64,000 nucleotides of DNA from NCBI RefSeq assembly GCF_017916325.1, contig NC_090170.1, forward strand, positions 513,501 through 577,500, written 5' to 3'. The translations under genes and the position numbers were made by a program. Of the stretch, positions 10,112 through 21,436 are shown piece by piece (within the stretch, counting starts at the first letter, position 1; the number at the start of each line of letters is the position of its first letter). This DNA is from Leishmania martiniquensis (Eukaryota > Euglenozoa > Kinetoplastea > Trypanosomatida > Trypanosomatidae). The notes below the pieces were generated by a model, which did no database searches, had not been told where the DNA came from, and was given only the letters and a program-made list of their open reading frames with translations.

Positions 10112-11197
10112 ATGATGGCCACAGCGCGCGGCATGCCGTCATCCACCGTGGTGCACACAAGCGTGATGTCCAGGGTGGGCCGCACAGTTCTCAGCTTGCT
10201 AGAAAAGCTGAAGAACTCCATCACTGACACACCGCTCTACTTTTGGGTTTATATTGGAGCACTGGTGTGGATCACTCGCCAGCTTACAAATCGCTCGAGT
10301 AAGGCAACTCGCCGGATTACTGTTGCTGGTAAGCAGGTGCAGCTCAACGAGGCCGAAGCTCAAATGGCCTCCAATGTCGTGGATATTGACAAGATCGACG
10401 TCGACTTTAGCGACGTGGGCGGCCTGGACGAGGTGAAGGATGCTCTGACGGAGCACATCAAGTGGCCCTTCCAGCACCAAGAGCTTTTTAGCGGCAAGAC
10501 GGTACGATCCCATCCGAAGGGCGTGCTGCTGTACGGCCCTCCTGGCACTGGAAAGACGCTCCTAGCTCGCGCGCTTGCTAAGGAGCTGGGCTGCTCTTTT
10601 ATCAACGTCAATACAGAGTCGATCTTCTCCAAGTGGGTCGGGGACACAGAGCGCAACGCTGCTGCCGTATTTACCTTGGCAGCCAAGATATCTCCGTGCG
10701 TCATCTTTGTGGATGAGATCGATTCCCTACTCAGTAGCCGTAGCGCCATGGATGCCACGCCGCACATGCACGCCAAGACAATCTTCATGACCCATTGGGA
10801 CGGCCTTGAGAAGAAGAATGACGCCCGGATCATTGTCGTCGGTGCCACGAACCGACGCTTCACCATCGACGACGCTATTCGTCGTCGTCTTCCGCTGCAG
10901 CTAGAGGTGCCACCACCAGACGTGAAGGCACGTGAGAAGATTCTAAGCATCCTCCTTGCACACGACTTGGAGTGCAATTCTAAAAAGGACGGCCTTATTC
11001 GATATGTAGCGCTTAAGACGGTAGAGTACACCGGCTCCGACTTGTCCGAGTTATGCAAAGCGGCAGCCCTCATGCCCCTACGTGAGATGGAGTCGATGAA
11101 GGCCGGCGGCGCCTCCTCCACCACACCCGAGATGGTCCCGCCGCTGACACAGCACCACTTTGACAAGGCCATGGAGCGTGTGAAAGCCTCCAAGTAA
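10112..11197 (+). CDS. Msp1/ATAD1-type AAA ATPase, membrane anchored
   Basis: 361 residues. One transmembrane segment lies near residues 41-56 (LYFWVYIGALVWI), followed by a single AAA module. Walker A is GPPGTGKT (142-149), Walker B VIFVDE (197-202), sensor 1 VVGATNR, and the arginine-finger region is IRRRLP. Size, N-terminal anchor and DFSDVGGLDEVKDAL match Msp1/ATAD1, which extracts mislocalised tail-anchored proteins from the mitochondrial outer membrane and peroxisomes. The frame is open for 82 codons upstream, but those are pyrimidine-tract translation and begin without ATG. MM at 10112 is chosen; the second ATG at 10115 is equally possible. Confidence 0.9.
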   Translation: MMATARGMPSSTVVHTSVMSRVGRTVLSLLEKLKNSITDTPLYFWVYIGALVWITRQLTNRSSKATRRITVAGKQVQLNEAEAQMASNVVDIDKIDVDFSDVGGLDEVKDALTEHIKWPFQHQELFSGKTVRSHPKGVLLYGPPGTGKTLLARALAKELGCSFINVNTESIFSKWVGDTERNAAAVFTLAAKISPCVIFVDEIDSLLSSRSAMDATPHMHAKTIFMTHWDGLEKKNDARIIVVGATNRRFTIDDAIRRRLPLQLEVPPPDVKAREKILSILLAHDLECNSKKDGLIRYVALKTVEYTGSDLSELCKAAALMPLREMESMKAGGASSTTPEMVPPLTQHHFDKAMERVKASK

Positions 11198-12377
11198 CCA
11201 AAGTCCAATGGCCACGCGTGGAGGCGACTGAAGCGCAAAAGGTGAAAGGTGCAGACGAGCGCGAGAAGCTTCGACCCATGCAAGTTGAGGCACGCACGAC
11301 GACCCTCCTCGTCTTACCCTCAAGGGAACGCGCTTCGCCGAGCACTGTTGGGGTCTGCACCGACAGCGACAGTGCACAACATTGATGACACCATCCGTGT
11401 CTTTCTTTCCCGCTTCATACAACGCTTTAAGGTCTTTTTTGCCAACATTTTGGTGTTTGCTCTCGTATGTTCCCTGTTTCTCGGCTGAGGGTATGAAATT
11501 TGGCGTCTTCTTCCCCCCATTCTCATGGCTCCCTTAATTGCCGTGTGGTGCCTCTCTTCCTCGAGGGTCTTGTCGTGGTATGGGACTTTTCTTTTCGCCC
11601 TAGACGTGCTTCTGGGGAGCCGATGTGCTTCTTAACGAAGGAAAAGGGAACCAATAAAATAATGTACAGAGATAGCACCTTGTAAAAGTTTTTTTTTTCG
11701 TATGTCTTGTGCGGGGGTGCGCGATCCACTTTGGATCTTGCGTTTGCGTACGCTGCGCGCTCGCCTGTGGTTGTGTGGGCTGCTGGGGTGTGTCTCCTCT
11801 TGTCTCCGTGAGACAATCGTGTTGTGCTCTACACACACATACACAAGGAAAAGGACAACACATGCCTTCGCCCGCTTTCTCGGTTGCACATGACACGAGA
11901 AAACGAGGATGAGGGTAGCTCGTGTATCTTGAATTTCTTCGTGTGCCAAGGGGGAGGCTACTGAGACCAAAGGCCCACCTGGAGCTCCCGTGCCGCTGGC
12001 GTCTTCATCCCCTCTTCTGTCTTGGTGCTGCCATGCTCTTCTTGTCCTGCGATCCTCATTTCGCTTCTATTTCTTTGTGCGCGAGTGCTAGCTCATGTCG
12101 ACAAGAAGGACTGGAGAAGGAAGCGCTGAAAAAAGAAGCGAGACTGCTCTCTATGTGCAGCGGGCTTGCAGTAAACTTCTCAGCGTCTCGCTGCGCCCTC
12201 ACCTCGCAGAGAAGTAGGATATTCGCTAGTGGTGAAGCCGTTGTAGAGCCTTCTCTTCTATGCGTCATCGCCTCGCAATAAGCTTCAGTCGTTGCATTTT
12301 AGAGTCGACTATCCTCTTCCCCCTCCTACAGTGTCTTGAGCTCCTCGCAGCTGGCATACTTTTTGGGTGAACATCCC
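11198..12377. other. intergenic / UTR region
   Basis: No gene supported in 1.2 kb. There is a T-run at about 11688-11698 and a short CA-rich stretch near 11831-11845. Several short frames exist on both strands but none has domain content or an even composition. Confidence 0.5.
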
Positions 12378-13442
12378 ATGCAGGAACTTGCGCGGCAGTT
12401 CGAGCAGCAAGGAATTCGGTGCTCAGAAGATGCGCCTCCACGACTGTGGTGCTCGTTTTGCACCACCTACCGGCAGGACTTGGCTAAATCTCGCGCACCT
12501 CATACTGAGCTCGAGAGTGAGGCGGTCATGAAAGCAGAAGACGATACCGGCACTGCCGATGAAGCCGCCCGTGCCCACTCGAGCTCAGGTCCCTCGTCTT
12601 CGGCTCCAGGTGCGACTCAAGCCCGTCGCTCTAGCACTCCGTCGCCCTCGCTTTGCAGATTAGAGGCCACAAAGGAGGCTGTGCTGGCTCACTGCGCAAC
12701 ACGTATCCACCTTTATCTCTACGAGTATCATGTGCAGAACGCATTGCAGCACTGGTGCGCGGTCGAGTTGCATGGCTACCGTATGCTTCTCAACCATCAC
12801 TGTGTTTACCCTTCCCGCATGTTCGGTGACAGTCGCTTGCTGATGGACACCTCCATCTCTGGTGGGATGCTGCTGGGAGTCGACGTCTGCGGTGGAGTGA
12901 AGCTATGGCCGCAGCATCAGTACACTGTCGTGGAGCTGATTCTTCCATCGGCGCGCAGCGGGGTCCGCGAAGTGCTGATTCCGCCGCTGGACGTTCTCTC
13001 CGCTGAGGAGGGGAGTCATCAAGGGAACGAAACAGAGGGCGGCAGGCAACGTGAGTCGTCTCCGCCGCTGCCGAGAAACGGTGGAGGCCGTGTCGTACGG
13101 GTCATTCACGAGACTTCGGAGATCCCAGCAGAGGTGGCGAGCTCCTACCACAGCGGCTTGAGCCGGTCGCGACAGCGAGGGAGCAAAGCTGTGCGGTCTC
13201 TCGATCGAGGTCCCGCCGGCACGTCTGGCGGCCGCGTGAGCTCGAGCATCGTGCCGCGGTACTTTGACGAGTTTCACAGAGTGCGTAGCCAGCGAGTCAT
13301 GGAGGGGTCTCTCAAGACGGTACTGGAAGCCACGAACGCGTCCATCATGGGTGAGGCGCGCCTACGCAGGCAGCGCCGCCGCTACGCAGTGAAGCTCGAC
13401 TATGTAGCTCCCATCAAGGAGAGGGATGCGCTAGGTGATTAG
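12378..13442 (+). CDS. hypothetical protein, 354 residues
   Basis: The frame is open from a TTG at 12336, but the first ATG is at 12378 (MQELARQFEQQ), which I take as the start. A Ser/Pro/Ala-rich stretch occupies about residues 60-90. A more ordered block follows (AHCATRIHLYLYEYHVQNALQ... to ...QYTVVELILPSARSGVREVLIPPLDVL), then a Ser/Gly/Arg-rich segment and a basic C-terminus (RLRRQRRRYAVKLDY). No domain is recognised. The compositional shift between ordered and disordered parts and the clean spacing support a real gene. Confidence 0.7.
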   Translation: MQELARQFEQQGIRCSEDAPPRLWCSFCTTYRQDLAKSRAPHTELESEAVMKAEDDTGTADEAARAHSSSGPSSSAPGATQARRSSTPSPSLCRLEATKEAVLAHCATRIHLYLYEYHVQNALQHWCAVELHGYRMLLNHHCVYPSRMFGDSRLLMDTSISGGMLLGVDVCGGVKLWPQHQYTVVELILPSARSGVREVLIPPLDVLSAEEGSHQGNETEGGRQRESSPPLPRNGGGRVVRVIHETSEIPAEVASSYHSGLSRSRQRGSKAVRSLDRGPAGTSGGRVSSSIVPRYFDEFHRVRSQRVMEGSLKTVLEATNASIMGEARLRRQRRRYAVKLDYVAPIKERDALGD

Positions 13443-14102
13443 CTTTAATCTTCTGTTTTCGTCTTTGCGTGTGCCTGTGAACACGTCTGCGGTGATCGCC
13501 GCTAGGCGCACAGACGTCGCAAGCTTGCAGGGAGGGTGTGCAGCGCACCGGTCGAATACACTTCTGCTTCACAGAAAAGGCGAACGAAAGGAGCGCATGG
13601 GTGCGCGTGTATGTGGCTTGGCTGAGAGTGCGGCTGCAAATAGAGGAATAGCGAAGTGGAGCCATAGGAGAAGAAATGTTGCCGTTTTGGAGAACCCGCG
13701 CAGCACCGCAGTAGATCGCACTGGCAAGGGCGTTCGTGCATCGTGGTGTTTGTTCGTCTTCGATAGTTCCAGCAGCTCTGTGGGGTCGTGTCGCTGCCTC
13801 TGGACTGCTCATTCTTCTCGTAGCATTTCTATCTCCCTCACTGCTCGACCTCACGTGCCACTACCGCGCTCCTTTTCCTTGACATGCACGCTTCCATCTC
13901 ATGCTCGGCTTCGTTGGCCCCCCCGCGCTGGTTCGACGTCATCACGCTAATGCGGCTAGCGAAACAGACGGCATTGACGGATGTGTGGTCGTATTGCTCC
14001 GCTCTTTCTGTCTCTTGCACTCGACTCCGTTTTGCGACCCCTTTCGCCTGCACCTGCCGCCGGTGCTCTCCCGCTCCTTGACCTTGGCGGGGAAGGATAC
14101 GC
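13443..14102. other. intergenic / UTR region
   Basis: No gene supported. Pyrimidine-rich segments lie around 13796-13850 and 14030-14085, upstream of the AlkB-like gene. Overlapping frames on the + strand here begin at GTG or lack domain content. Confidence 0.5.
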
Positions 14103-15059
14103 ATGTCCATCACGTCGAGATTCATGGGAGGGGTCAAGCACCTCCTGAAAGGCGGTAGCTTGAAGTACTTGGCAGCAGGGGAGCCGTACTGCCCGTTCGG
14201 GGAGGAGTTTGGCTTGACGATTCTGCCGGAATACATTCTCGACGACGATGCCACAAATCTGCGCAGAGGGTACGTCGACGTGTACACACGCGCCTCCGAT
14301 CGCATCATCCTCAGCGACGGTCGCTTCCAGCTGCCCCCGCTTCCTCCTGCCTCCTTCACGCCGCTGCTCGAGCGCCTCGAGCAGGACAATGTGGTGCCAA
14401 AGAACTGGCTTAATAACCAGACCGCCAACCTATATGAGCCCGGCGATTTCATTCGCGCCCACATTGACAACCTCTTCGTCTACGATGACATCTTCGCCGT
14501 GTGCTCCCTCGGCAGCAACTGCCTTTTGCGCTTTGTTCATGTGCAGAACGGCGAGGAGCTGGATGTGATGGTGCCGGACCGGTCTGTGTACGTCATGTCA
14601 GGACCTGCGCGGTACGTGTACTTTCACATGGTGCTTCCTGTCGAGGCGCAGCGATTTTCGCTTGTGTTTCGGCGCTCTATCATGGAGTCGGATGGCGGGT
14701 TTCGGCCAGTGAGCACTCCTCTCAAGGAAATCATGCCGTATCGAGCAACCCAAATCCTCAACACTCTCTACAGCAAGCAGGTCGGCGGTGTTCGCGTGTC
14801 TGTAGACGACGACTTCTTAGAGAGCGCCGACATTGGCGCCTTCGACACGTCGCGGTGGGTGAAACGCCTACATCCACTGCGGGACTGGTCGTTGCTACAG
14901 CAGCTGGAAGAGGATGAGGCGCGCGTAGAGGAGCTGCGTGAGAAGCGCTTCATTGATGTCGACTTTAGCTGGCGCTACAAGGAGCTTCGGTCCTACTACA
15001 AGGCGATGGAGGCCTCGTTAGTGTCTATGCATGCGTCTAACGCGACGCCACAGACGTAG
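14103..15059 (+). CDS. AlkB-like 2-oxoglutarate/Fe(II) dioxygenase
   Basis: 318 residues. The central domain (about 100-195) carries the AlkB iron-binding set: HID (His120, Asp122) and the distal His175 in YVYFH. The 2-oxoglutarate arginine pattern appears as RFSLVFR (Arg184, Arg190). NLYEPGDFIRAHID is the typical AlkB lead-in. Family members oxidatively remove methyl groups from nucleic acids or proteins. Which ALKBH class this is cannot be told; the short nucleotide-recognition lid looks more like ALKBH4/7-type than bacterial AlkB (inference). The C-terminal third is helical and charged, without a known domain. The first ATG is used; the N-terminus (ITSRFMGGVKHLLKGG) is basic and amphipathic and could target mitochondria. 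Confidence 0.85.
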   Translation: MSITSRFMGGVKHLLKGGSLKYLAAGEPYCPFGEEFGLTILPEYILDDDATNLRRGYVDVYTRASDRIILSDGRFQLPPLPPASFTPLLERLEQDNVVPKNWLNNQTANLYEPGDFIRAHIDNLFVYDDIFAVCSLGSNCLLRFVHVQNGEELDVMVPDRSVYVMSGPARYVYFHMVLPVEAQRFSLVFRRSIMESDGGFRPVSTPLKEIMPYRATQILNTLYSKQVGGVRVSVDDDFLESADIGAFDTSRWVKRLHPLRDWSLLQQLEEDEARVEELREKRFIDVDFSWRYKELRSYYKAMEASLVSMHASNATPQT

Positions 15060-15947
15060 GCCTCCTGCAGCTCTACACCGTACCCTTCTGATGAGGGAAG
15101 GAGGGATGGGGGGGCAAGAGAGAGGGCGAGGAAATGGGGTGGCTTTTTTCCCTCTTTTCCTTTTTCCGGCACTTGGTGAGCTGACACTGCTGGCTGTTTC
15201 TATGAGGGCTACTGCGGTGCTTGTCTGCGTCGGATGTAAGATGGGGAACACTCCTCGGGAGCGAGTTCGCGGGTCGCCTGAAACCGCGTAGGGGCTCGAG
15301 GCGTTTTTTTTTGATGCTGTCACTGTCGGGAGCACTTTCTCCTTGTCGCCTTCACACATCACGCGCGGGAAAGCAACGGCGTACGCACATAAGCACACTT
15401 GCGCATAGAATCGCGTTTTGGGATGAAGCAAGAGAGTCTCGCGCGAGCTGTACTGCCGCTTCACTTTTCAAGAGGAAAAGGAGGGTATAGGGTGCAGCAC
15501 TTGTGTACGAGGCACCTCTCTGAGCAAACGCCATGTGCTGACCTGCTCTTGGGTCTCTTAGAGACACGAAAAGAAAAGAAAGGCTACTGCGACGCCGCTG
15601 TCGTGCCTCCGCCAACACGCTTGCTGCTACTCACACACAATCTCTTTCCTTCTACGCATTGGCTCAATGGGTAGCCTGCTGCGACACCTGGAAACCTTAT
15701 GAACATCTCACTAACTTCCCTTTGCACTTTCTGTACGCACGTACCAAGATGAGGAAAGAGGGAAGCATATACAGGAAGCAACTCTTTGGTGCACATACGA
15801 GCAGAGGGCACTCGAGCAGTTCAACGGCTACATCTACGCAGCACCTGGAAGCGGCAAGACGCAGCAGTGAGGGATGGTTTCTGCGTTCTGTGGTGCAGCA
15901 CCCGTATACCATCGAAGAGAGGGGTCGCTCTCATTCGCTGACGTGTA
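15060..15947. other. intergenic / UTR region
   Basis: No gene supported. There is a T-run at about 15305-15312 and scattered pyrimidine stretches, including one near 15642-15655. Short frames on both strands show no domain content. Confidence 0.5.
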
Positions 15948-16700
15948 ATGCCTGCTACCATGACTGAGTCTTCATTCACGGCGGCACCGACGATCTTCAT
16001 TCGCTGTGCCGCGCTGCACAGCCGTGGTGAGCTCCTGAACGGCTTCTTCTTCGCGCACCGCGCCACACTTGGCATTGAGGATTGGTACGAGGCGGCACCA
16101 AAGCCTATCAACGGCGGCACCGAAAACGAGGAGGTGAAGTTCCGCCCTTCTGAGGATATCGCGGCTGCCGGCGGCACCCCTCATGCTGCCTCGTCGCCTC
16201 GGCTACCACCGCACTTTCCGGTGGAGGTGTTGTATGTGCGCAACTCTCGCAAACCGTACTTCCTTGTCGAATGGCGCTACCCGACGCCAGAAGAAGAGGA
16301 AAAGCGAAAAGACCTGAGCGACGGCGGTGGCGGCGGCAAGGAGGGCGCAGCGACGGCAGAAGAAGCAAGAGATGGCTCTTCGCAGTGCCGCGTCACTGAG
16401 GAGTTTCTGCGGCAGCTTGCGGATCGAACCCTTGCTTTAGGGAAGCAGGAGCTGTCCGAAGTTGGCGCAATGTGGAAAGGGCAGCCAGTGCATATCAGCT
16501 CTGCATTGCGTGGGATGACTGTGATGGCGGAGCGGCGAAAGCTGGAGCTGCGTGACGCACAGCTAAAGGGACAGCGCGCCGCGGAGAAGCGAGAGCGGGC
16601 GGAGGTCGACTCTGCGGCACAGGCTGCCAAGGCGAAGCAGAGAGACTCAGGTGCCGCGGCCCCTGCTTTCGTTCCTCGCTGCGTGCGTCGCCGAATGTGA
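15948..16700 (+). CDS. hypothetical protein with basic coiled tail
   Basis: 250 residues from the first ATG; a second ATG four codons on is also possible. Residues about 10-120 look ordered (APTIFIRCAALHSRGELL, then FPVEVLYVRNSRKPYFLVEWRYP). A Gly/Glu-rich linker follows near 130-145, then a helical region and a highly charged Ala/Arg/Lys/Glu tail ending CVRRRM. The tail looks like a nucleic-acid-binding or coiled segment. No family is recognised. Length, even codon content and strand support it. Confidence 0.7.
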   Translation: MPATMTESSFTAAPTIFIRCAALHSRGELLNGFFFAHRATLGIEDWYEAAPKPINGGTENEEVKFRPSEDIAAAGGTPHAASSPRLPPHFPVEVLYVRNSRKPYFLVEWRYPTPEEEEKRKDLSDGGGGGKEGAATAEEARDGSSQCRVTEEFLRQLADRTLALGKQELSEVGAMWKGQPVHISSALRGMTVMAERRKLELRDAQLKGQRAAEKRERAEVDSAAQAAKAKQRDSGAAAPAFVPRCVRRRM

Positions 16701-17589
16701 AGTGGACGCATCAGTTTTTTTTTTCGCGTGTGTCCTGCTGCCGCTTTTCTCTGGGCCTTGTGAAACCGTGGCGATGGAAGGACGATCGGACAAGGTCGTT
16801 TGTGCGTGTGCCATGTGGTTGATCTTTCTTTTTCCTCTTCGTGTCTCTTGTGAGCTGACGCGCCTCAAAATGCGCGCTCCGTATGCCGCGATACCGCGGC
16901 AGAGGCACTCGCGTTGATCCACCAACGTCTAAAAAAAATAAATGACATTTATTAAACGTGCGCTAATGTCGCACAACCTCCGTCTACCTGAAGATTGCCG
17001 GTGAGGTGATATATCTACGGCCTGATAGCCAGTCTCTCTGTTCGCTGAAGAGAAACCGAAAGCAGCGTTGCCTGTTAGCGTTTCTCATCCCCCTTTCCCG
17101 CACCCTCTTCTCTGTCATCTCTATCTTCATACGCTCCATGTTCACCTCTTTGTCTTGCCGATTCGCCCCCCTTTTCTCTTCACACACCGCCTCCTTTCTC
17201 TTTTCTCTTTCTTCGAAAAATGCGCGCGCGTCCACATGCACACATCTTCTGTCATGTTGGAATGGTACACAGATCAGCACAGATTGCCCCCCCTCCCCCC
17301 CACGCACACCACACGCACACCCACTCAGGTCGCCTCACATGCTCGCCTCTGCGGCCTCTTTAAGGTGCATATCGTTGCTTTCTTTTCCCCTCTCGAGCGG
17401 GTGGAGAGGAAAGCGTTAATCTTCAGTGCTGAGATGACCGGCGCCAAGAAGACAGTCCATAAAAACAGAAAAAGAAGCACAACGGCGATGCAGCTTTGCT
17501 CTGTGAAGTGTTGCGTATGCATTCTTTCTTCTCTCTCAGGCGCTTTTGTTTTCCCTTTTGGGTGAGACGGTAAGTCCACAGCAACGGGG
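16701..17589. other. intergenic / UTR region
   Basis: No gene supported. It contains a T-run at about 16713-16722, an AT-rich perfect inverted repeat at 16937-16953, and a long pyrimidine-dominated block from about 17085 to 17215. Confidence 0.5.
16937..16953. repeat. perfect AT-rich inverted repeat with AATAAA
   Basis: AATAAATG, one A, then CATTTATT: eight-base perfect arms around a single base. It lies 237 bases after the stop of the preceding gene, just after an A8 run. It could be a 3' UTR element or hairpin; no function is assigned. Confidence 0.5.
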
Positions 17590-18844
17590 ATGCTTCGTGA
17601 CTTCACCTTCCTAACGTCGTGGTTGCCACAGATCCCACATAATACTCTTCTCCTCCCCAATGAATACACCCCCAAAGTGACGCAGATTCCCGTGGTGAAG
17701 GGCTGTGCATTCCGAGAGCGGCTGAATCAGGACGTTAAGTACATCCATGACCACCGCTCGGCGGAAAACCTCAGTGTAGCCCCACTGTGCGAGGCACACT
17801 CAGCCGTTACATTCAACGCCCACAGCGTCGAGGCCGGCCGCTCCAGTCACGCTACCGCCTTCTGCACCGGGCTGATGGGCGAGTCAGCGACAAGCCCGAT
17901 ACGCTGCAGTGCGTTAGCATCAGGTGACGGCACGCAATCGATACCTGTGCTCGGCTCCAAAGGGCAGCTGAAGCTGCTTTGCAAGCACCTTCGGACGGCT
18001 ATCGAGCACACGCCCTGTGAAAGTCAGCTGCGGGCATAAACCGACTCAGGGTGGCGCTGGACTGGCTGCGGGAGGTCTCACCGCTCCTGAAAGGCAGCGG
18101 TGGTGACGACCTACTGTTTCAGCACTTCAGTGCCTCGGGCCTCGCTGGCCACTTGCTCATCACAGTGCAGTACGAGAGCTTTCAGCAGGTCAAGACGTTC
18201 CTCAAGGACGCTGCCATGGACGAGCGCGGCACATCTGCTTCGAGCAGCGGCGCTATTGCGCGGGGCCGCCGGACTTAGGAGAGGCAGATGCGCCGCCTGG
18301 GTAGCTGTTGTGTGACCCAGCCTCCCTTTCCGCATTGAGCATCATGCCCGCTGCGGCACGCCACTATCGCGCACGCGAAAGCAAATTTGGCGCCTATGTC
18401 CAGACAAAGGTGCCGCATCACTACATGGTGGTCAAGGGGTGCAGCTACATTGGCCCACGGCCTGGCGGGAAACCTAAACCTCCAAGGATACGGAGGATGC
18501 TATGATACCAGTTGGCTGTGCAGATGGATTCATGCGCCACCTCTCCTGCGTGTCATTCACACTCTCGCCTGCGTCGCTAGTCCGGCATGAGGAGAATCAG
18601 GGAGTAAGGGCGAATGCCATTCTCAGTCTCAGGCATGGCAATGCAAACGTTGGTGCAAATTGTGAGGCAGTGCACCCAAAACTATGCGCGGAAAAGGTTG
18701 AAGAGGACTTTGCGCCTAATCTTCAATGAAAACCGCCCTTATGTGGGAGGGGTGGTCACGTGGCAGGGGAGGCCGCGGCTTGCAAGCCCCTCGCATATGG
18801 GCACAGGTGCGGCTTGCCCGTTCGCGTCCCGCGTCGCCGTGTGA
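17590..18844 (+). pseudogene. frame-broken remnant of an unidentified protein gene
   Basis: Three reading frames in succession hold protein-like sequence with no stop-free path across. Frame 1, 17590-18039, starts MLRDFTFLTSWLPQIP and stops at 18037. The next frame picks up within a few bases (INRLRVALDWLREVSPLLKG, to about 18278). A third frame has KFGAYVQTKVPHHYMVVKGC up to the stop at 18503-18505, and then 18614-18844 (VQIVRQCTQNYARKRLKRTL). This fits one ancestral gene with at least two frameshifts and later stops. I do not recognise the family. The + orientation agrees with the gene cluster. Alternatives are separate chance frames or sequencing indels in a living gene. Confidence 0.5.
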
Positions 18845-19910
18845 AGGTGTCGGGAAACTGAGGAGAGTGGAACTAGAACGTTCTATTAGGGATAACGCAT
18901 GCGCGCGCACACGGTTGGCAGGGCTTACCGGGGACCGCCATAGTGACACGGGCTGGGAAAGGGCGTGTACAAAGTGTGCGCAGAGGTATGCGGTGCTCTC
19001 CTCCCTCTCCCTTCTGTTTGTCGTCTTTAGTTTGCGCTTTCCGTGGGGGTTTTGCTTGTTTTTCTTGCCTTCTCTCTGTCTATCTCGCTTGTATGCAGTG
19101 TGCGAGTGCCAAGCAATCCTAAGCGCATCAGGGGCACGCAGATGCAAAGGCACTCATGATGACATACAATGCACTCCCCCCCTGCCCCTCCTCCCCGGTC
19201 TTCACGAAGCACTCGTTCTACTCACATCCCCTCCTCCATCGCATTTCACTCTGTTTCACCATTTTCTTGCACTCTTGGCCCCTTCTTTCTTGTGCCCGCC
19301 TTGACGCCCCGTACGTGGCGCTTCGTGTTGGATGCCATCAAGTGCGCGAGTAATCCCATCGGAGGTGTGGAATACGTTCGTCTTGCCCTCCTCTGGCTTC
19401 TCCTCCTTCGCTTTCCGTGCCCCCGCTCCTTTTCGCTTCCTCCCCTTCTCTCTCTTGAAACGGTAAAGAGAAGCCTCCCTTCTGTTAGGCAGCCGTACCT
19501 TCATGTGCTTGCCATATCCTTATGCTTTTACCAAGTACACCATGATCATGCAGCACACACACACGCACCAACATACGGTAGGCCATCACAGTGTACACCC
19601 CCGCCAGCTGTAGCTTTCGTCTAGCAGGGTGTACAATGAACACGCTTATGTAGCAGCCCTGTTGAATGGAGGTTTCCGAGAAGCGTTGTGTTCTCCACGG
19701 AAGCCACACGCGCAGCAGCGTTTTCGATCTCCCTTTCTGTGAGTGTCAGTTTTTGTGCCCACGTGCTCGTGAAGCAGTGACGAGGGCGTTACCCCTTCTC
19801 TTCCACGCGAAGGCTTCCTCATGCCCGCGGCCGCCTCTTAGATTCTACCGCTTTTCAAGTGTCTATTTTGCTACACAAGACGTGAGTCAAGGCTAACTGT
19901 GCCCCCCCCT
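18845..19910. other. intergenic region
   Basis: No gene supported between the pseudogene and the antisense SIDER-like repeat. Pyrimidine-rich blocks occur at about 18996-19085 and 19178-19300, along with a short CA-rich stretch near 19553-19566. Confidence 0.5.
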
Positions 19911-19914
19911 CTGC

Positions 19915-20430
19915 TTTTCAGAGGTCTATCGCGTGGGCGCAAGGAAGCCGTAGAATTGCGTTGCAGGAATGCACCGCCGCACACGTTACAGTGCGGTCCC
20001 TGCCTCGAACTGCACGCACTCGTCGCCTTGCACTTCGCTGCACAGCTGCACCCATCATGCCGGTCACCACGTGGTACAGCCCCACTTGGGCGTGGCTCAG
20101 GCTACCAACGCCAGTAGGCAGGATGAGGGCCGGGGAAGGTGCGTGCGGGTTGCTTTGAGTCTTCGCCAATCATATGGGTGTTACCGACGTGCTCACGACT
20201 GCTGGTCGATCCGCCGCGACACCGTCGAGGACCTGACCGCTGGCATTAGCAGTGGTCACCTGCTCTGACCTCCTCTGGGATCTTGGTACTTGACTCTGAG
20301 TGGCCACCAGAGCTGGTGATTCAGCGTTGGCGGGGGATAAGGACTTCTCGACTTCCCCGCAGAGTGGGGTACTGGCCCCAGGTACCACAAACTGAGGCAT
20401 TCCCTGTAATGAGTGGCTGATAAACCACCA
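19915..20430 (-). mobile_element. SIDER-like degenerate retroposon, antisense copy
   Basis: Its reverse complement aligns by eye over a few hundred bases with the sense copy at 58325-58925. For example, 20049-20068 reversed reads GGTGACCGGCATGATGGGTG against GGTGACTGGTATGATGGGTG at 58696-58715, 18 of 20 identical. The order of further short matches is kept, including a GAGGGCCGGG block and a GACCTGACCGCTG-like block. SIDERs are short, coding-free, decayed relatives of ingi/L1Tc retroposons abundant in Leishmania intergenic regions. Ends are approximate. Most SIDERs I know of lie sense in 3' UTRs, so the antisense orientation is of note. Confidence 0.65.

Positions 20431-21436
<1,006 letters not shown>

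Noticed and set aside
10360..11283. 307-codon minus-strand frame
   Set aside because: Antisense shadow of the Msp1-like ATPase.
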